Below, piece by piece: positions 9,247 through 18,017 of a stretch of DNA of 64,000 bases (the first letter of the stretch is position 1; each line of letters starts with the position of its first letter). Below the pieces are notes generated by a model. It saw only the letters and a program-made list of their open reading frames with translations. It made no database searches and was not told where the DNA came from. The translations under genes and the position numbers were made by a program. This stretch comes from Streptomyces sp. DHE7-1 (GTDB lineage: Bacteria > Actinomycetota > Actinomycetes > Streptomycetales > Streptomycetaceae), in contig JACJDG010000003.1 in NCBI GenBank assembly GCA_016432725.1, forward strand, positions 992,001-1,056,000. Direction: 5' to 3'.

Positions 9247-9669
9247 TCACACCGCCTCCCCGAGTGCCGCGATCACATCGGCCCTGCGTGGCTGCCCGGC
9301 GGCGCGGCGCACCACGCGTCCCTCGGCGTCCAGCACCAGGACGGTGGGCGTCTTGAGAACACCCAGTGCGCGTACGAGGTCCAGGCGGGCCTCGGCGTCG
9401 ATCTCGACATGGGTGACGCCCGGCACCATCTCCGCGACCTCGCCGAGGACGCGTCGGGTCGCCCGGCAGGGCGCGCAGAAGGCGCTGGAGAACTGCACCA
9501 GCGTTGCGCGGGCGCCGAGTTCGCCGCCCAGCTCCGCCGCACCGAGCCGTCTGTCGTCGTCCCGCCCGTACACCCGCACCCTCCCGCTCCGCCGCCTGTG
9601 CAGCGCTCCGTAGGCGCTCGCCACGACGAGCGCCGCCACGCACACCATCAGTCCGGTCATCATCGGCAC
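9247..9669 (-). CDS. Membrane-anchored thioredoxin-fold protein
   Basis: The protein has about 140 residues. An N-terminal hydrophobic segment (about residues 4-21) is followed by a basic stretch and then a thioredoxin domain with the active-site motif CAPC in 'SSAFCAPCRATRRVL', and a cis-proline context 'VLKTPTVLVLDAEG'. The domain is expected at the membrane; topology is not certain because positive residues follow the helix. ATGs at 9669, 9663 and 9660 are all possible starts. It is divergent from a DUF4395 membrane protein that carries its own CxxC, suggesting a thiol-redox partnership. Confidence 0.85.
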   Translation of the reverse strand: MPMMTGLMVCVAALVVASAYGALHRRRSGRVRVYGRDDDRRLGAAELGGELGARATLVQFSSAFCAPCRATRRVLGEVAEMVPGVTHVEIDAEARLDLVRALGVLKTPTVLVLDAEGRVVRRAAGQPRRADVIAALGEAV

Positions 9670-9735
9670 AAGCGTTCACGAGACCGCAAAGATTCCCGCC
9701 TGCCGCGGGAGCGGGCGGTGCGGAATGCTTCGTTG

Positions 9736-10152
9736 ATGGACATCGACGCGAGAGGTCCGCGCTTCGGTGCGGCCGTGACGACCGCCGTGCTCGCGGTGGC
9801 GCTGATCACACGAAACCCCTGGACGCTGGCCTGGCAGACGGCGGCGTTCACGCTCGGTGCGGCCGGCGGGGTCGGGCGGTCGCCGTACGGCGTGCTGTTC
9901 CGGACGCTGGTGCGGCCGCGGCTCGGGCCGCCGACGGAGTTCGAGGCGCCCGAACCGCCCCGGTTCGCGCAGGCCGTGGGTCCGGTCCTCGCCGGGCTCG
10001 CGCTGGTGGGCCTGACGGTGGGGCCGGCCTGGCTGGGACTCGCGGCGACCGGCGCGGCGCTCGCGGCGGCCTTCCTCGACGCCGCTTTCGGCCACTGCAT
10101 GGGGTGCGAGTTGTACCTGCTGCTGAAGAGGATGACGGTACGCCCGGAGTGA
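9736..10152 (+). CDS. DUF4395 membrane protein with CxxC
   Basis: A 138-residue protein with about four hydrophobic segments, matching the DUF4395 family. Near the C-terminus is 'FGHCMGCELYLLL', a His-Cys-x-x-Cys motif that in this family is thought to serve redox chemistry or sulfur handling. The start is ATG 9736, 67 bp from the divergent thioredoxin start. The pair shares a short intergenic region and probably a function. Confidence 0.8.
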   Translation: MDIDARGPRFGAAVTTAVLAVALITRNPWTLAWQTAAFTLGAAGGVGRSPYGVLFRTLVRPRLGPPTEFEAPEPPRFAQAVGPVLAGLALVGLTVGPAWLGLAATGAALAAAFLDAAFGHCMGCELYLLLKRMTVRPE

Positions 10153-10300
10153 CGAGGATCTCGCCGTGTCCGGGCACCAGGACTGGCTACCCGTCCGTTC
10201 TTCGGGCACGATCTGCGAGACGCCGTAAAACCTACGGCTGCGTAACTTTCCCGCCGGGAGCCCCCTTTCCCGAGCAGAGCAGAAAGGGTCCACCCCGCCC

Positions 10301-11029
10301 ATGGCAGAGCTGGTCTACCGTCCCGTCATCGGTTTCGCCAAGACGCTGTTCAAGGCCTGGGACCTGAAGATCGACTGCCAGGGGTCGGAGAACATCCCGC
10401 GCTCGGGCGGTGCGGTACTGGTGAGCAATCACATCAGCTACCTGGACTTCATCTTCAACGGCCTGGCCGCCCTGCCGCAGAAGCGCCTGGTGCGGTTCAT
10501 GGCGAAGGAGTCGGTGTTCCGGCACAAGGTGTCCGGCCCGTTGATGCGCGGGATGAAGCACATCCCGGTGGACCGCCGGCAGGGTGAGGCAGCCTACGAG
10601 CACGCGCTGGACTCGCTGCGCTCGGGCGAGGTCATCGGGGTGTTCCCGGAGGCCACGATCTCGCAGTCGTTCACGCTGAAGAGCTTCAAGTCGGGCGCCG
10701 CCCGCCTGGCCCAGGAGGCGGGCGTGCCGCTCGTCCCGATGGCGGTGTGGGGCACCCAGCGACTGTGGACCAAGGGGCAGCCGCGCAACTTCGGGCGCAG
10801 CCACACCCCGATCACCATCCGGGTCGGCGAGCCCGTCGAGGCCCCGCGCGACCAGTACGCGGGCGCCATCACCCGCCGTCTGCGCGAGCGCGTGCAGGAG
10901 CTGCTGGAAGCCGCCCAGCGCGCCTACCCCGCGCGCCCCAGGGGCACGGAGGACTCCTGGTGGATGCCGGCCCACCTGGGCGGTTCGGCGCCGACGGTGG
11001 AGCAGCTCCGGGCGGCCGAGGCGCACTGA
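10301..11029 (+). CDS. 1-acyl-sn-glycerol-3-phosphate acyltransferase (PlsC type)
   Basis: Transfers an acyl group to lysophosphatidate in phospholipid synthesis, at the inner face of the membrane. The catalytic HX4D is NHISYLD (His43, Asp48, approximate). The glycerol-3-phosphate motif appears as 'VFPEATIS', a variant of the usual FPEGTRS, and 'VPLVPMAVWGTQ' is also present. The length of 242 residues is normal. The ATG at 10301 lies about 12 bases after a GCAGAAAGGG site. Monocistronic, with a terminator directly after the stop. Streptomyces has several paralogues, so the exact acceptor is not certain. Confidence 0.9.
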   Translation: MAELVYRPVIGFAKTLFKAWDLKIDCQGSENIPRSGGAVLVSNHISYLDFIFNGLAALPQKRLVRFMAKESVFRHKVSGPLMRGMKHIPVDRRQGEAAYEHALDSLRSGEVIGVFPEATISQSFTLKSFKSGAARLAQEAGVPLVPMAVWGTQRLWTKGQPRNFGRSHTPITIRVGEPVEAPRDQYAGAITRRLRERVQELLEAAQRAYPARPRGTEDSWWMPAHLGGSAPTVEQLRAAEAH

Positions 11030-11034
11030 CCCGG

Positions 11035-11060
11035 CGCGGGCCTGTCTTCACGGGCCCGCG
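11035..11060 (+). terminator. Terminator after the PlsC-type gene
   Basis: CGCGGGCC and GGCCCGCG pair over eight bases with a 10-base loop, five bases after the acyltransferase stop. The following transglutaminase gene converges from the other strand, so it may serve both. Confidence 0.65.
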
Positions 11061-11087
11061 GGAGAGTTCCCAGGGAGCCGCGTGCCC

Positions 11088-11678
11088 CTACAGGCCGCCG
11101 GGGAGCGTCCGCCAGAGATGCGGCCGGTCCCGGGCGGCCTTCAGCGCGCCGACGACGGCCGGATGGGGTGCGGCGTACAGGACCGGGTGGTCCGCCTCGT
11201 CCGACGCGGGGTCCGGGACCCAGGCCAGCCGCTCACCGTCCAGGGAGAATCGGGCGTCGACCCCGGGCTTGTTGCCGCGCGGGTCCTGCCGGTGCCAGGC
11301 GCCGCGGAAGCGCACGGCCACCAGGCCGTGCAGCACGTGGCCGCCGTCGTCGTGCGTCAGCCGCTGGTAGCACAGCGCCGTGGGGATGCCCTCGGCGCGC
11401 AGCAGGGCCGCCAGGGCGTGCGCCTTGGCATGGCAGATCCCCGTGCGCAGCGCCAGCACGTCGGAGGCCCGCCAGGTCACGCGCGGGTCGTCCGTGTCGG
11501 CGGAGTGCGGGACGGTGTCGCGCACAAACTCATAGGCGGCCCGTGCATAGGCATACGAGTCCGCGACCTCTTCGGCGAGACAGGCGGCCGTCGCCCGCAC
11601 GACCGGATGATGGTGATCGATGACCTCGTCGGCGGCCAAGTAGGCGGAGAGGTCGGCGGTGTCCTGGATCAGCTCCAT
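11088..11678 (-). CDS. Transglutaminase-like cysteine protease-fold protein
   Basis: A protein of 196 residues of the transglutaminase-like superfamily. The catalytic Cys is in 'RTGICHAKAHALAALLRAEG', His in 'GGHVLHGLVAV' and an Asp follows in 'WHRQDPRGNK'. No signal peptide is seen, so it is probably cytoplasmic. ATG 11678 is chosen because a TATGCT -10-like box lies about 8 bases before it, suggesting a leaderless transcript. The longer frame from 11747 would begin upstream of that promoter. Its substrate is unknown; members include peptidases and cross-linking enzymes. Confidence 0.75.
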   Translation of the reverse strand: MELIQDTADLSAYLAADEVIDHHHPVVRATAACLAEEVADSYAYARAAYEFVRDTVPHSADTDDPRVTWRASDVLALRTGICHAKAHALAALLRAEGIPTALCYQRLTHDDGGHVLHGLVAVRFRGAWHRQDPRGNKPGVDARFSLDGERLAWVPDPASDEADHPVLYAAPHPAVVGALKAARDRPHLWRTLPGGL

Positions 11679-11756
11679 GCCCGCAGAGCATAGGTATGCG
11701 ATCACCCGGCATCCAATGAATTTCCAGGTGACCGCATATCTATGCATAGTTGGGAG

Positions 11757-12827
11757 CTAGCGCGCCATCTCCTCCTTGAGCGCCGCCACGAAGAGGTCGA
11801 CGTCCTCCTCCGTGGTGTCGAAGGAGCACATCCAGCGCACGTCGCCGGCGGCCTCGTCCCAGAAGTAGAAGCGGAACCGCTTCTGCAGCCGCACGCTCAC
11901 CTCGTGCGGCAGCCGCGCGAAGACGCCGTTGGCCTGCACCGGGTAGAGGATCTCCACTCCGTGGACCGCCCGGACGCCCTCGGCCAGCCGCTGGGCCATC
12001 TCGTTGGCGTGGCGGGCGTTGCGCAGCCACAGGTCCTTGGCGAGCAGCGCCTCGAGCTGCACCGACACGAAGCGCATCTTGGAGGCGAGTTGCATGCTCA
12101 TCTTCCGGATGTGCTTCATGTGCGAGACGGCGTCCTGGTTGATGACCACGACCGCCTCGCCGAACAGGGCGCCGTTCTTCGTGCCGCCGAGCGACAGGAT
12201 GTCCACCCCGACGGCGTTGGTGAAGGTCCGCATCGGCACGTCGAGGGACGCGGCGGCGTTGGCTATCCGGGAGCCGTCCAGGTGCACCTTCATGCCGTGC
12301 GCGTGGGCGTGCTCGCAGATCGCGCGGATCTCGCCGGGCGTGTAGAGCGTGCCCAGCTCCGTGCTCTGGGTGATCGACACGACCTGCGGCATGGCACGGT
12401 GCTCGTCCTCCCAGCCGAAGGCCTGCCGGTCGATCAGCTCGGGCGTGAGCTTGCCGTCGGGCGTGGGCACGGTGAGCAGCTTCAGACCGCCCATGCGCTC
12501 GGGGGCGCCACCCTCGTCGACGTTGATGTGCGCGCTCTCGGCGCAGATCACCGCGCCCCAGCGGTCGGTGACCGCCTGGAGCGCGACGACGTTCGCGCCG
12601 GTGCCGTTGAAGACCGGGAAGGCCTCCGCCGTGGGGCCGAAGTGGCCGCGGACGATCCGCTGGAGGTTCTCGGTGTAGTCGTCCTCGCCGTACGCCACCT
12701 GGTGGCCGCCGTTCGCCAGGGCGATGGCGGCCAGCACCTCCGGGTGGACTCCGGCGTAGTTGTCACTGGCGAAACCGCGGACCTCGGGGTCGTGATGACG
12801 ACGCGCGTCGGTCCTGGGAGGGTTCAC
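11757..12827 (-). CDS. Low-specificity threonine aldolase / beta-eliminating lyase
   Basis: A PLP enzyme of fold type I that cleaves threonine or related beta-hydroxy amino acids to glycine and an aldehyde. The PLP lysine is in 'DILSLGGTKNGALFGE' and the PLP-ring Asp in 'KVHLDGSRIANAA'; 'SDNYAGVHPEVL' is the family N-terminus. GTG 12827 is preferred because it overlaps the SDR stop as GTGA; GTG 12845 is also in frame. It is the last gene of a DUF6421-SDR-aldolase operon. The specific physiological substrate may not be threonine, given the partners. Confidence 0.85.
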   Translation of the reverse strand: MNPPRTDARRHHDPEVRGFASDNYAGVHPEVLAAIALANGGHQVAYGEDDYTENLQRIVRGHFGPTAEAFPVFNGTGANVVALQAVTDRWGAVICAESAHINVDEGGAPERMGGLKLLTVPTPDGKLTPELIDRQAFGWEDEHRAMPQVVSITQSTELGTLYTPGEIRAICEHAHAHGMKVHLDGSRIANAAASLDVPMRTFTNAVGVDILSLGGTKNGALFGEAVVVINQDAVSHMKHIRKMSMQLASKMRFVSVQLEALLAKDLWLRNARHANEMAQRLAEGVRAVHGVEILYPVQANGVFARLPHEVSVRLQKRFRFYFWDEAAGDVRWMCSFDTTEEDVDLFVAALKEEMAR

Positions 12828-13573
12828 GGCTTCTCGGTCAGCCACAGACGGTTTCCGTTCACTTCGGCGGCGGTCTTGCTCCAGACGCCCTCGACGGCCT
12901 CGGCCAGGTCCTTGACGTCCGTGAAGCCCGCGAACTTCGCGTTGGGGCGTTCGGCGCGCATCGCGTCGTGCACCAGCGCCTTCACCACCAGGATGGCAGC
13001 CGCCGAGCGCGGCCCCGCCTCGCCCCCCGCCTTGCGGAAGCCGTCCGCCATGGCGAGCGTCCAGGCCTCGGCCGCGGCCTTGGCGGCGGAGTACGCCGCG
13101 TTCCCCGCGGTGGGCTTCGACGCGCCGGCGGCGCTGATCAGCAGGTAGCGGCCGCGGTCGCTGCGCTGCAGGACGTCGTAGAAGGCCAGGGAGGTGTTCT
13201 GGACGGTACGGACCAGCAGCTTCTCCAGCAGGTCCCAGTCGGCGAGGTCGGTCTCGGCGAAGGTGGCGCTGCCGCGCCAGCCACCGACGAGGTGGACCAG
13301 GCCGTCGACGCGGCCGAACTCCTTCTCGGTGCGGTCCGCCCAGGCGCGGGTGGAGTCCAGGTCGAGCAGGTCGACCGTCTCCCCCGTGACCGTGGCACCG
13401 CCGCCCGCGTAGCGGGCCGCGTCCACGGCCTCCGCCAGGCGCTCCGGGTTGTTGTCGGCGCCGACGACGATCGCGCCCGCCTCCGCGAGCCGAACCAGCG
13501 TGGCGTGCCCGGCGGGTCCGCCCGCGCCGGCCACCGCGATCACCGCACCACTGAGAGACCCGTTCCCCACCAT
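12824..13573 (-). CDS. Short-chain dehydrogenase/reductase
   Basis: An SDR with the nucleotide loop 'VAGAGGPAGHATLVRLAEAG' near the N-terminus and the catalytic YxxxK as 'YSAAKAAAEAW', about 249 residues. The ATG at 13573 has a strong GAGGGGAAG site. An alternative GTG at 13615 overlaps the upstream stop as GTGA but lacks a ribosome site. The substrate is unknown. It sits between DUF6421 and the aldolase with tight spacing, so the three are very probably co-transcribed. Confidence 0.85.
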   Translation of the reverse strand: MVGNGSLSGAVIAVAGAGGPAGHATLVRLAEAGAIVVGADNNPERLAEAVDAARYAGGGATVTGETVDLLDLDSTRAWADRTEKEFGRVDGLVHLVGGWRGSATFAETDLADWDLLEKLLVRTVQNTSLAFYDVLQRSDRGRYLLISAAGASKPTAGNAAYSAAKAAAEAWTLAMADGFRKAGGEAGPRSAAAILVVKALVHDAMRAERPNAKFAGFTDVKDLAEAVEGVWSKTAAEVNGNRLWLTEKP

Positions 13574-13611
13574 CTTCTTCCCCTCTTGAGCAGTGTCGTC
13601 CGGGCGGTCGC

Positions 13612-15009
13612 TCACGCGGCTGCCCGCTCGGCGCCGTCCGCGGTGATGCCCTTCGTGGAGGCGATCACGTTCTTCAGCTTCTTGGACAGGGCCTCATAGA
13701 ACATGCTCAGCGGAAACTCGTCCGGAAGCACGTCGTCGACGAGCTTGCGCGGCGGCTGGCTCAGGTCCAGGGCGTCCGGGCCCTTGGCCCACTTGGAGCC
13801 GGGGTGCGGCGCCAGGTAGGTGGCGACGAGCTCGTAGCCGGCGAACCAGTGCACCAGCTTGGGGCGGTCGATGCCGTCCTTGTACAGCTTCTCGATGTCG
13901 GCGCACAGCTGGTTGGTGACCTGCGGGGCGCGCTCCCAGTCGATGGAGAGCTTGTTGTCGGTCCAGCGGACGACGTCGTGCTTGTGCAGGTAGGCGAAGA
14001 GGAGCTGGCCGCCGAGGCCGTCGTAGTTGCGGTTGCGGTCGCCGGTGACCGGGAAGCGGAACATCCGGTCGAAGAGCACCGCGTACTGCACGTCACGGGC
14101 CTGCGGGACGCCGTCCGCCTCGAGCTTCACGGCCTCCTTGAAGGCGGTGAGGTCGCAGCGCAGCTCCTCCAGGCCGTACATCCAGAACGGCTGGCGCTGC
14201 TTGATCATGAACGGGTCGAACGGCAGGTCGCCGTGGCTGTGGGTGCGGTCGTGGACCATGTCCCAGAGCACGAAGGCCTCTTCGCAGCGCTTCTGGTCGT
14301 GGACCATCGCGGCGATGTCCTCGGGCAGCTTCAGGCCCAGGATGTCCACGGAGGCGTCGGTGACCCGGCGGAAGCGGGCGGCCTCGCGGTCGCAGAAGAT
14401 GCCGCCCCAGGAGAATCGTTCCGGCGCCTCGCGCACGGCGATGGTCTCCGGGAAGAGGACGGCGGAGTTGGTGTCGTAGCCGGCCGTGAAGTCCTCGAAC
14501 TTGATGCCGCAGAAGAGCGGGTTGTCGTACCGGGTGCGCTCCAGCTCGGCCAGCCAGTCCGGCCAGACCATCTTCAGCACGACCGCCTCGAGGTTGCGGT
14601 CGGGGTTGCCGTTCTGCGTGTACATCGGGAAGACGACAAGGTGCTGCAGGCCGTCCGCCCGGCCGGCCGCGGGCTGGAACGCGAGCAGGGAGTCCAGGAA
14701 GTCCGGTACCGGGAAGCCCTCCTCCGCCCAGCGGCTCAGGTCCGCGACCAGCGCCTCGTGATAGGCCGCGTCGTGCGGGAGCAGCGGGGAGAGCCGCTCG
14801 ACCGACTCGACGACACGGCGCACGGCGGCCTCGGCGTCGGAACGCTCCGGGGCGCCCTCGGCCTCGAAGTCGATCGATCCGTCCTTGGACTGCCATGGCC
14901 GGATCTGCTCCACGGCATCCTTGAGCACGGGCCAGGCCGGGTGCTCAACCACCCTGGTCAGCGAAGGAACCTGCTCCTCCGTAGCCGCCTGCACAAGAAT
15001 TTCCGTCAT
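13612..15009 (-). CDS. DUF6421 family protein
   Basis: A 465-residue soluble protein that I recognise as the actinobacterial DUF6421 family; it has no signal peptide or membrane segment. Notable conserved-looking stretches are 'MYTQNGNPDRNLEAVVLKMVWP', split by a short gap, 'HDRTHSHGDLPFDPF' (a His-rich, possibly metal-binding segment) and 'HWFAGYELVATYLAPHPGSKW'. The ATG at 15009 has a GTGGAGGATGG site. It heads the operon with the SDR and the threonine-aldolase-like enzyme, so it probably acts on the same unknown metabolite. No catalytic function has been assigned as far as I know. Confidence 0.75.
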   Translation of the reverse strand: MTEILVQAATEEQVPSLTRVVEHPAWPVLKDAVEQIRPWQSKDGSIDFEAEGAPERSDAEAAVRRVVESVERLSPLLPHDAAYHEALVADLSRWAEEGFPVPDFLDSLLAFQPAAGRADGLQHLVVFPMYTQNGNPDRNLEAVVLKMVWPDWLAELERTRYDNPLFCGIKFEDFTAGYDTNSAVLFPETIAVREAPERFSWGGIFCDREAARFRRVTDASVDILGLKLPEDIAAMVHDQKRCEEAFVLWDMVHDRTHSHGDLPFDPFMIKQRQPFWMYGLEELRCDLTAFKEAVKLEADGVPQARDVQYAVLFDRMFRFPVTGDRNRNYDGLGGQLLFAYLHKHDVVRWTDNKLSIDWERAPQVTNQLCADIEKLYKDGIDRPKLVHWFAGYELVATYLAPHPGSKWAKGPDALDLSQPPRKLVDDVLPDEFPLSMFYEALSKKLKNVIASTKGITADGAERAAA

Positions 15010-15411
15010 GTCCCATCCTCCACGGGAGAACCTCGCGTATGCACACCGTACGCATACCCCGTTTCTCCCAGCAAGAGGCAGCTCGGGAAATTATTCTGCG
15101 CAACCTCATGGTCACCGCTGTTTTTCCTGCCTGAAACCGTGACGGCGGTCACTTTCGTTGAGAGCCGTGGCGCCGTTCATACGTGCCCACCGCTTGGATC
15201 CGGACGGTCAACTCCCCGGGGGACGCGCCCACGCCCGGGTGACGACAGGGGCGGATACGAGCCAGTCACCGCACGCCCCGCACTCCGATCCCCCGCGCAG
15301 ACGCGGGTTCATCACGGGACCCGGCCGTTAGGCTGCGACTCTGCCGCGTGGACAGCGACGCCCGTCGGGTCCGCGGGCGCCGAGCCGCCGTCGGCGGAAG
15401 CGAGTTGAACC
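15010..15411. other. 402-bp non-coding divergent promoter region
   Basis: It contains the DUF6421 ribosome site (about 15012-15024), the inverted repeat GTATGC-N9-GCATAC (15037-15057), an AT-richer block at about 15085-15125 that could hold the minus-strand promoter, and, near 15327-15333, TTAGGCT as a candidate -10 for the GDPD gene. I find no convincing ORF or RNA gene here. Confidence 0.5.
15037..15057 (-). promoter_or_regulatory. Inverted repeat upstream of DUF6421 gene
   Basis: GTATGC-N9-GCATAC lies 28-48 bases upstream of the DUF6421 start. On the minus strand it begins GGTATGCGTAC, the same 11 bases that precede the LuxR-type gene at 57.4 kb. A regulator binding site is likely; the factor is unknown. 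Confidence 0.4.
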
Positions 15412-16095
15412 TTGAACTTCCTTACCATCGGTCACCGCGGGGTCATGGGTGTGGAGCCCGAGAACACCCTTCGTTCCTTCGTCGCCGCGCAACAGGCCGG
15501 CCTCGACCTGATCGAACTCGATCTGCACCTGAGCAAGGACGGCTCCCTGGTCGTCATGCACGACGCGGAGGTGGACCGCACGACCGACGGCACGGGGCCC
15601 ATCGCCGAGATGACCCTCGCGGAGCTGCGCGCGCTGGACGCGGGCCGCGGGGAACGCGTGCCGGTCTTCGAGGAGGTCCTGGACGCGGTGCGGACGCCGT
15701 TGCAGGCGGAGATCAAGGACGTGGCGGCGGCCCGGGCGCTGGCGGAGGTCATGCACCGGCGGGACCTGGTCTCGCGGGTGGAGGTGTCCTCGTTCCACGA
15801 CGAGGCCGTCGCCGAGATCGCCCGGCTGGTGCCGGGGGTGCGCACCGCGCTGATCGCGAGCCGCTACGGCACCGACGTGGTGGACCGCGCCAGGGCGGCG
15901 GGAGCCGCGACCGTCTGCCTCAACATCCGGCGGCTGAGCCTGGAGGTCGTCGAGCAGGCGCGGGCGGCCGGTCTGACCATCATCGGCTGGGTGGTCAACA
16001 CACAGGACCACCTGCGGCTGGTGCGCGCGCTCGGACTCGACGGGGCGACCACCGATTATCCGGAGATCAAGCGCACCGGCCGCTTCACCGCGTGA
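15412..16095 (+). CDS. Glycerophosphodiester phosphodiesterase family protein
   Basis: Hydrolyses glycerophosphodiesters to glycerol-3-phosphate and an alcohol. The GDPD signature is at the very start: 'IGHRGVMGVEPENTL' with catalytic His and Glu, then 'DLIELDLHLSKDG' and 'VMHDAEVDRTTDGTG', and later 'LQAEIKD'. It is 227 residues with no signal peptide, so a cytoplasmic form. The start is a TTG at 15412; the GGAAG site is about 10-15 bases upstream. No in-frame ATG or GTG lies nearer the HRG motif, so TTG is accepted with some doubt. Confidence 0.88.
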   Translation: MNFLTIGHRGVMGVEPENTLRSFVAAQQAGLDLIELDLHLSKDGSLVVMHDAEVDRTTDGTGPIAEMTLAELRALDAGRGERVPVFEEVLDAVRTPLQAEIKDVAAARALAEVMHRRDLVSRVEVSSFHDEAVAEIARLVPGVRTALIASRYGTDVVDRARAAGAATVCLNIRRLSLEVVEQARAAGLTIIGWVVNTQDHLRLVRALGLDGATTDYPEIKRTGRFTA

Positions 16096-16122
16096 TCCGG
16101 CGCGCCGACTCCCGTCCGACCG

Positions 16123-16662
16123 TCACACCAGCGGCTTGACCAGCAGCTCGAAGCGGAGGTCGTCGCGCTGCGGGATGCCGAAGCGCTCGTCGCCGTACGG
16201 GAACGGGGTCGTCCGTCCCGTACGGCGGTAGCCGCGGCGCTCGTACCAGGCGATCAGGTCCTCGCGGACCGAGATCACCGTCATGTGCATCTCGCCGACC
16301 CCCCAGGTGGCGTGCGCCTGGCGCTCCGCCTCCGCGATGACGGCCTTGCCGAGCCCCGCGCCCTGGAGGGTAGGGCTCACCGCGAACATGCCGAAGTAGG
16401 CGGCGTCGCCGCGGTGCTCGAGCTGGCAGCAGGCGACGATCCGGCCGCCCTGCTCGACGGTCAGCAGCCGGCTGTCGGGCGCCTTGATGACCTCCAGCAC
16501 GCCCTCGGGGTCGGTCCGCTGCCCCTCCAGGATGTCCGCCTCGGTGGTCCACCCGGCCCGGCTGGCGTCGCCCCGGTACGCCGACTCGATCAGCGCGACC
16601 AGAGCGTCGACGTCGGCGTCACCGGCGTCGCGGAACGTCAGTGCGGTGGCGGCGGTTTCCAT
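16123..16662 (-). CDS. GNAT-family N-acetyltransferase
   Basis: A 179-residue acetyl-CoA-dependent acetyltransferase. The acetyl-CoA loop is 'LQGAGLGKAVIAEAERQAH', and the fold's C-terminal strand pattern 'IAWYERRGYRRTGRTTPFPYG' is present. The family acts on amines; the substrate is not predictable. ATG 16662 is preferred over 16734, with a GGAGACC site. It is divergent from the VOC gene, with about 70 bp between starts. Confidence 0.85.
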   Translation of the reverse strand: METAATALTFRDAGDADVDALVALIESAYRGDASRAGWTTEADILEGQRTDPEGVLEVIKAPDSRLLTVEQGGRIVACCQLEHRGDAAYFGMFAVSPTLQGAGLGKAVIAEAERQAHATWGVGEMHMTVISVREDLIAWYERRGYRRTGRTTPFPYGDERFGIPQRDDLRFELLVKPLV

Positions 16663-16732
16663 GGGGCGGTCTCCGATCTCGGGCGCTGCTGAAGCAGGGA
16701 CGAGGGTAACCCTGCCACTAAGCTCCGGATGC

Positions 16733-17124
16733 ATGGTGCATGTACTCAGCAGCCGGACACTTCTGCGCCCCGCCGACCCCGAGCGCTCCCGCGCCTTCTA
16801 CGGCGAGCGGCTGGGCCTGGCCGTCCACCGCGAGTTCGGCACGGGCCCCGAGCGCGGGACCGTGTACTTCCTCGGCGGCGGTTTTCTGGAGGTCTCCGGG
16901 CGCTCCGAGACCCCGGCGCCGCCGGATGTGCGGCTGTGGCTCCAGGTGGCGGACGTGACCGCGGCGCACGAGGAACTGCTGGCCAAGGGCGTCGAGATCG
17001 TACGGCCCCGGTCAAGGAGCCGTGGGGCCTGATCGAGATGTGGATCGCCGACCCGGACGGCACCCCCATCGTGCTGGTGGAGATCCCCGCGGACCATCCA
17101 CTGCGGTACCGGCCCGGGATCTGA
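16733..17124 (+). CDS. VOC/glyoxalase-fold protein (one apparent frameshift)
   Basis: A protein of about 130 residues of the vicinal oxygen chelate superfamily (glyoxalase, dioxygenase or resistance proteins). It shows 'RPADPERSRAFYGERLGLAVHREF', split by a short gap, and the ending 'WGLIEMWIADPDGTPIVLVEIP' with the usual Glu metal ligand. The frame breaks in the C run 17006-17009; one extra C joins 'VEIVRP' to 'PVKEPWGL'. TAAGCT about 8 bases before ATG 16733 suggests a leaderless transcript. It converges on the methyltransferase with only three bases between stops. Confidence 0.8.
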
Positions 17125-17127
17125 GAT

Positions 17128-17958
17128 CTAGGCCTTCTTCCCCGCTGTGAGCAGATGGCCGCTGACCCCGAGCAGCGAGGGCACGGACTCGGTCCGCCGC
17201 AGCGCGCGCAGCAGCGGTTCCCGGTCCCGGGGGTCGTCGAGCCGCCCGCCGATGTCGCCCATCAGCCAGGCGGCGCCCTCCACGCCGTACTGGCCGTGCA
17301 CGCCGAGCCCCGCGTCGGTGAACTCGGCGGGTACCTCCTCGGGTTCGTGGAAGTAGGCCGTGGTGAACAGCGACTTCACCCCGGCGGCGGGGCGCATGAG
17401 GCCGTCCCGGGCCGAGGCGTCGATCTGCGGCCGCCGGTCGGGGTCGAAGTACAGGCCGGTGGCGAGGTTGTCGTGCACCCCGGCGTACCGGTTGATGGTG
17501 GCGGCCACCACCGGTCCACCGGGGCGCAGCACACGGCGGGCCTCGGCGAGGGCCCGGACCCGGTCCTCACGCTCGGGCAGGTGGTAGAGGGGGCCGAGGA
17601 GCAGGACGGCGTCCACGGACGCGTCCGGCACGTCCAGGGCACGGGCGTCGCCGACGCGGGCGGTCACTCCGGACAGCCGGGCCGCCCGTTCGACGTGCAG
17701 GGGCACCGGGTCGACCAGATCCACCGCGTACCCGTCGGCGGCGAGCCACTGCGCGTGCACACCGCTGCCGCCCCCGACGTCCAGGACGTGTGCCGGGGCG
17801 GGTGGCAGCAGCCGGCGCAGCACGTCCTGGGTGCGCCACAGCTCCAGGCGTCCGACGCCCGAACGCAGCCTGCCGTCCTCCCCGTCCCGGCCGTAGTACT
17901 CCGCGATCTCCCCGGCCAGTTCGGGAACCCCGCCCACCGTCGCCTCGTCCGCGTCCAT
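17128..17958 (-). CDS. SAM-dependent class I methyltransferase
   Basis: A 276-residue methyltransferase with SAM motif I 'HVLDVGGGSGVHAQWLAADG', motif II/III 'DARALDVPDASVDAVLLLGPLYHL' in adjoining pieces and 'EARRVLRPGGPVVAATINR'. The ATG at 17958 is chosen; a GTG at 18012 is in frame but would extend it by 18 low-complexity residues. The substrate is unknown. Just upstream, on the other strand, is a truncated VOC gene end, so a rearrangement may have placed this gene here. Confidence 0.85.
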   Translation of the reverse strand: MDADEATVGGVPELAGEIAEYYGRDGEDGRLRSGVGRLELWRTQDVLRRLLPPAPAHVLDVGGGSGVHAQWLAADGYAVDLVDPVPLHVERAARLSGVTARVGDARALDVPDASVDAVLLLGPLYHLPEREDRVRALAEARRVLRPGGPVVAATINRYAGVHDNLATGLYFDPDRRPQIDASARDGLMRPAAGVKSLFTTAYFHEPEEVPAEFTDAGLGVHGQYGVEGAAWLMGDIGGRLDDPRDREPLLRALRRTESVPSLLGVSGHLLTAGKKA

Positions 17959-18017
17959 GTCCGCACCCTGGCCGAGCGCCTGCGGGGGCGGCAAGCGAAT
18001 TGCGTGCGCCACGGGGG

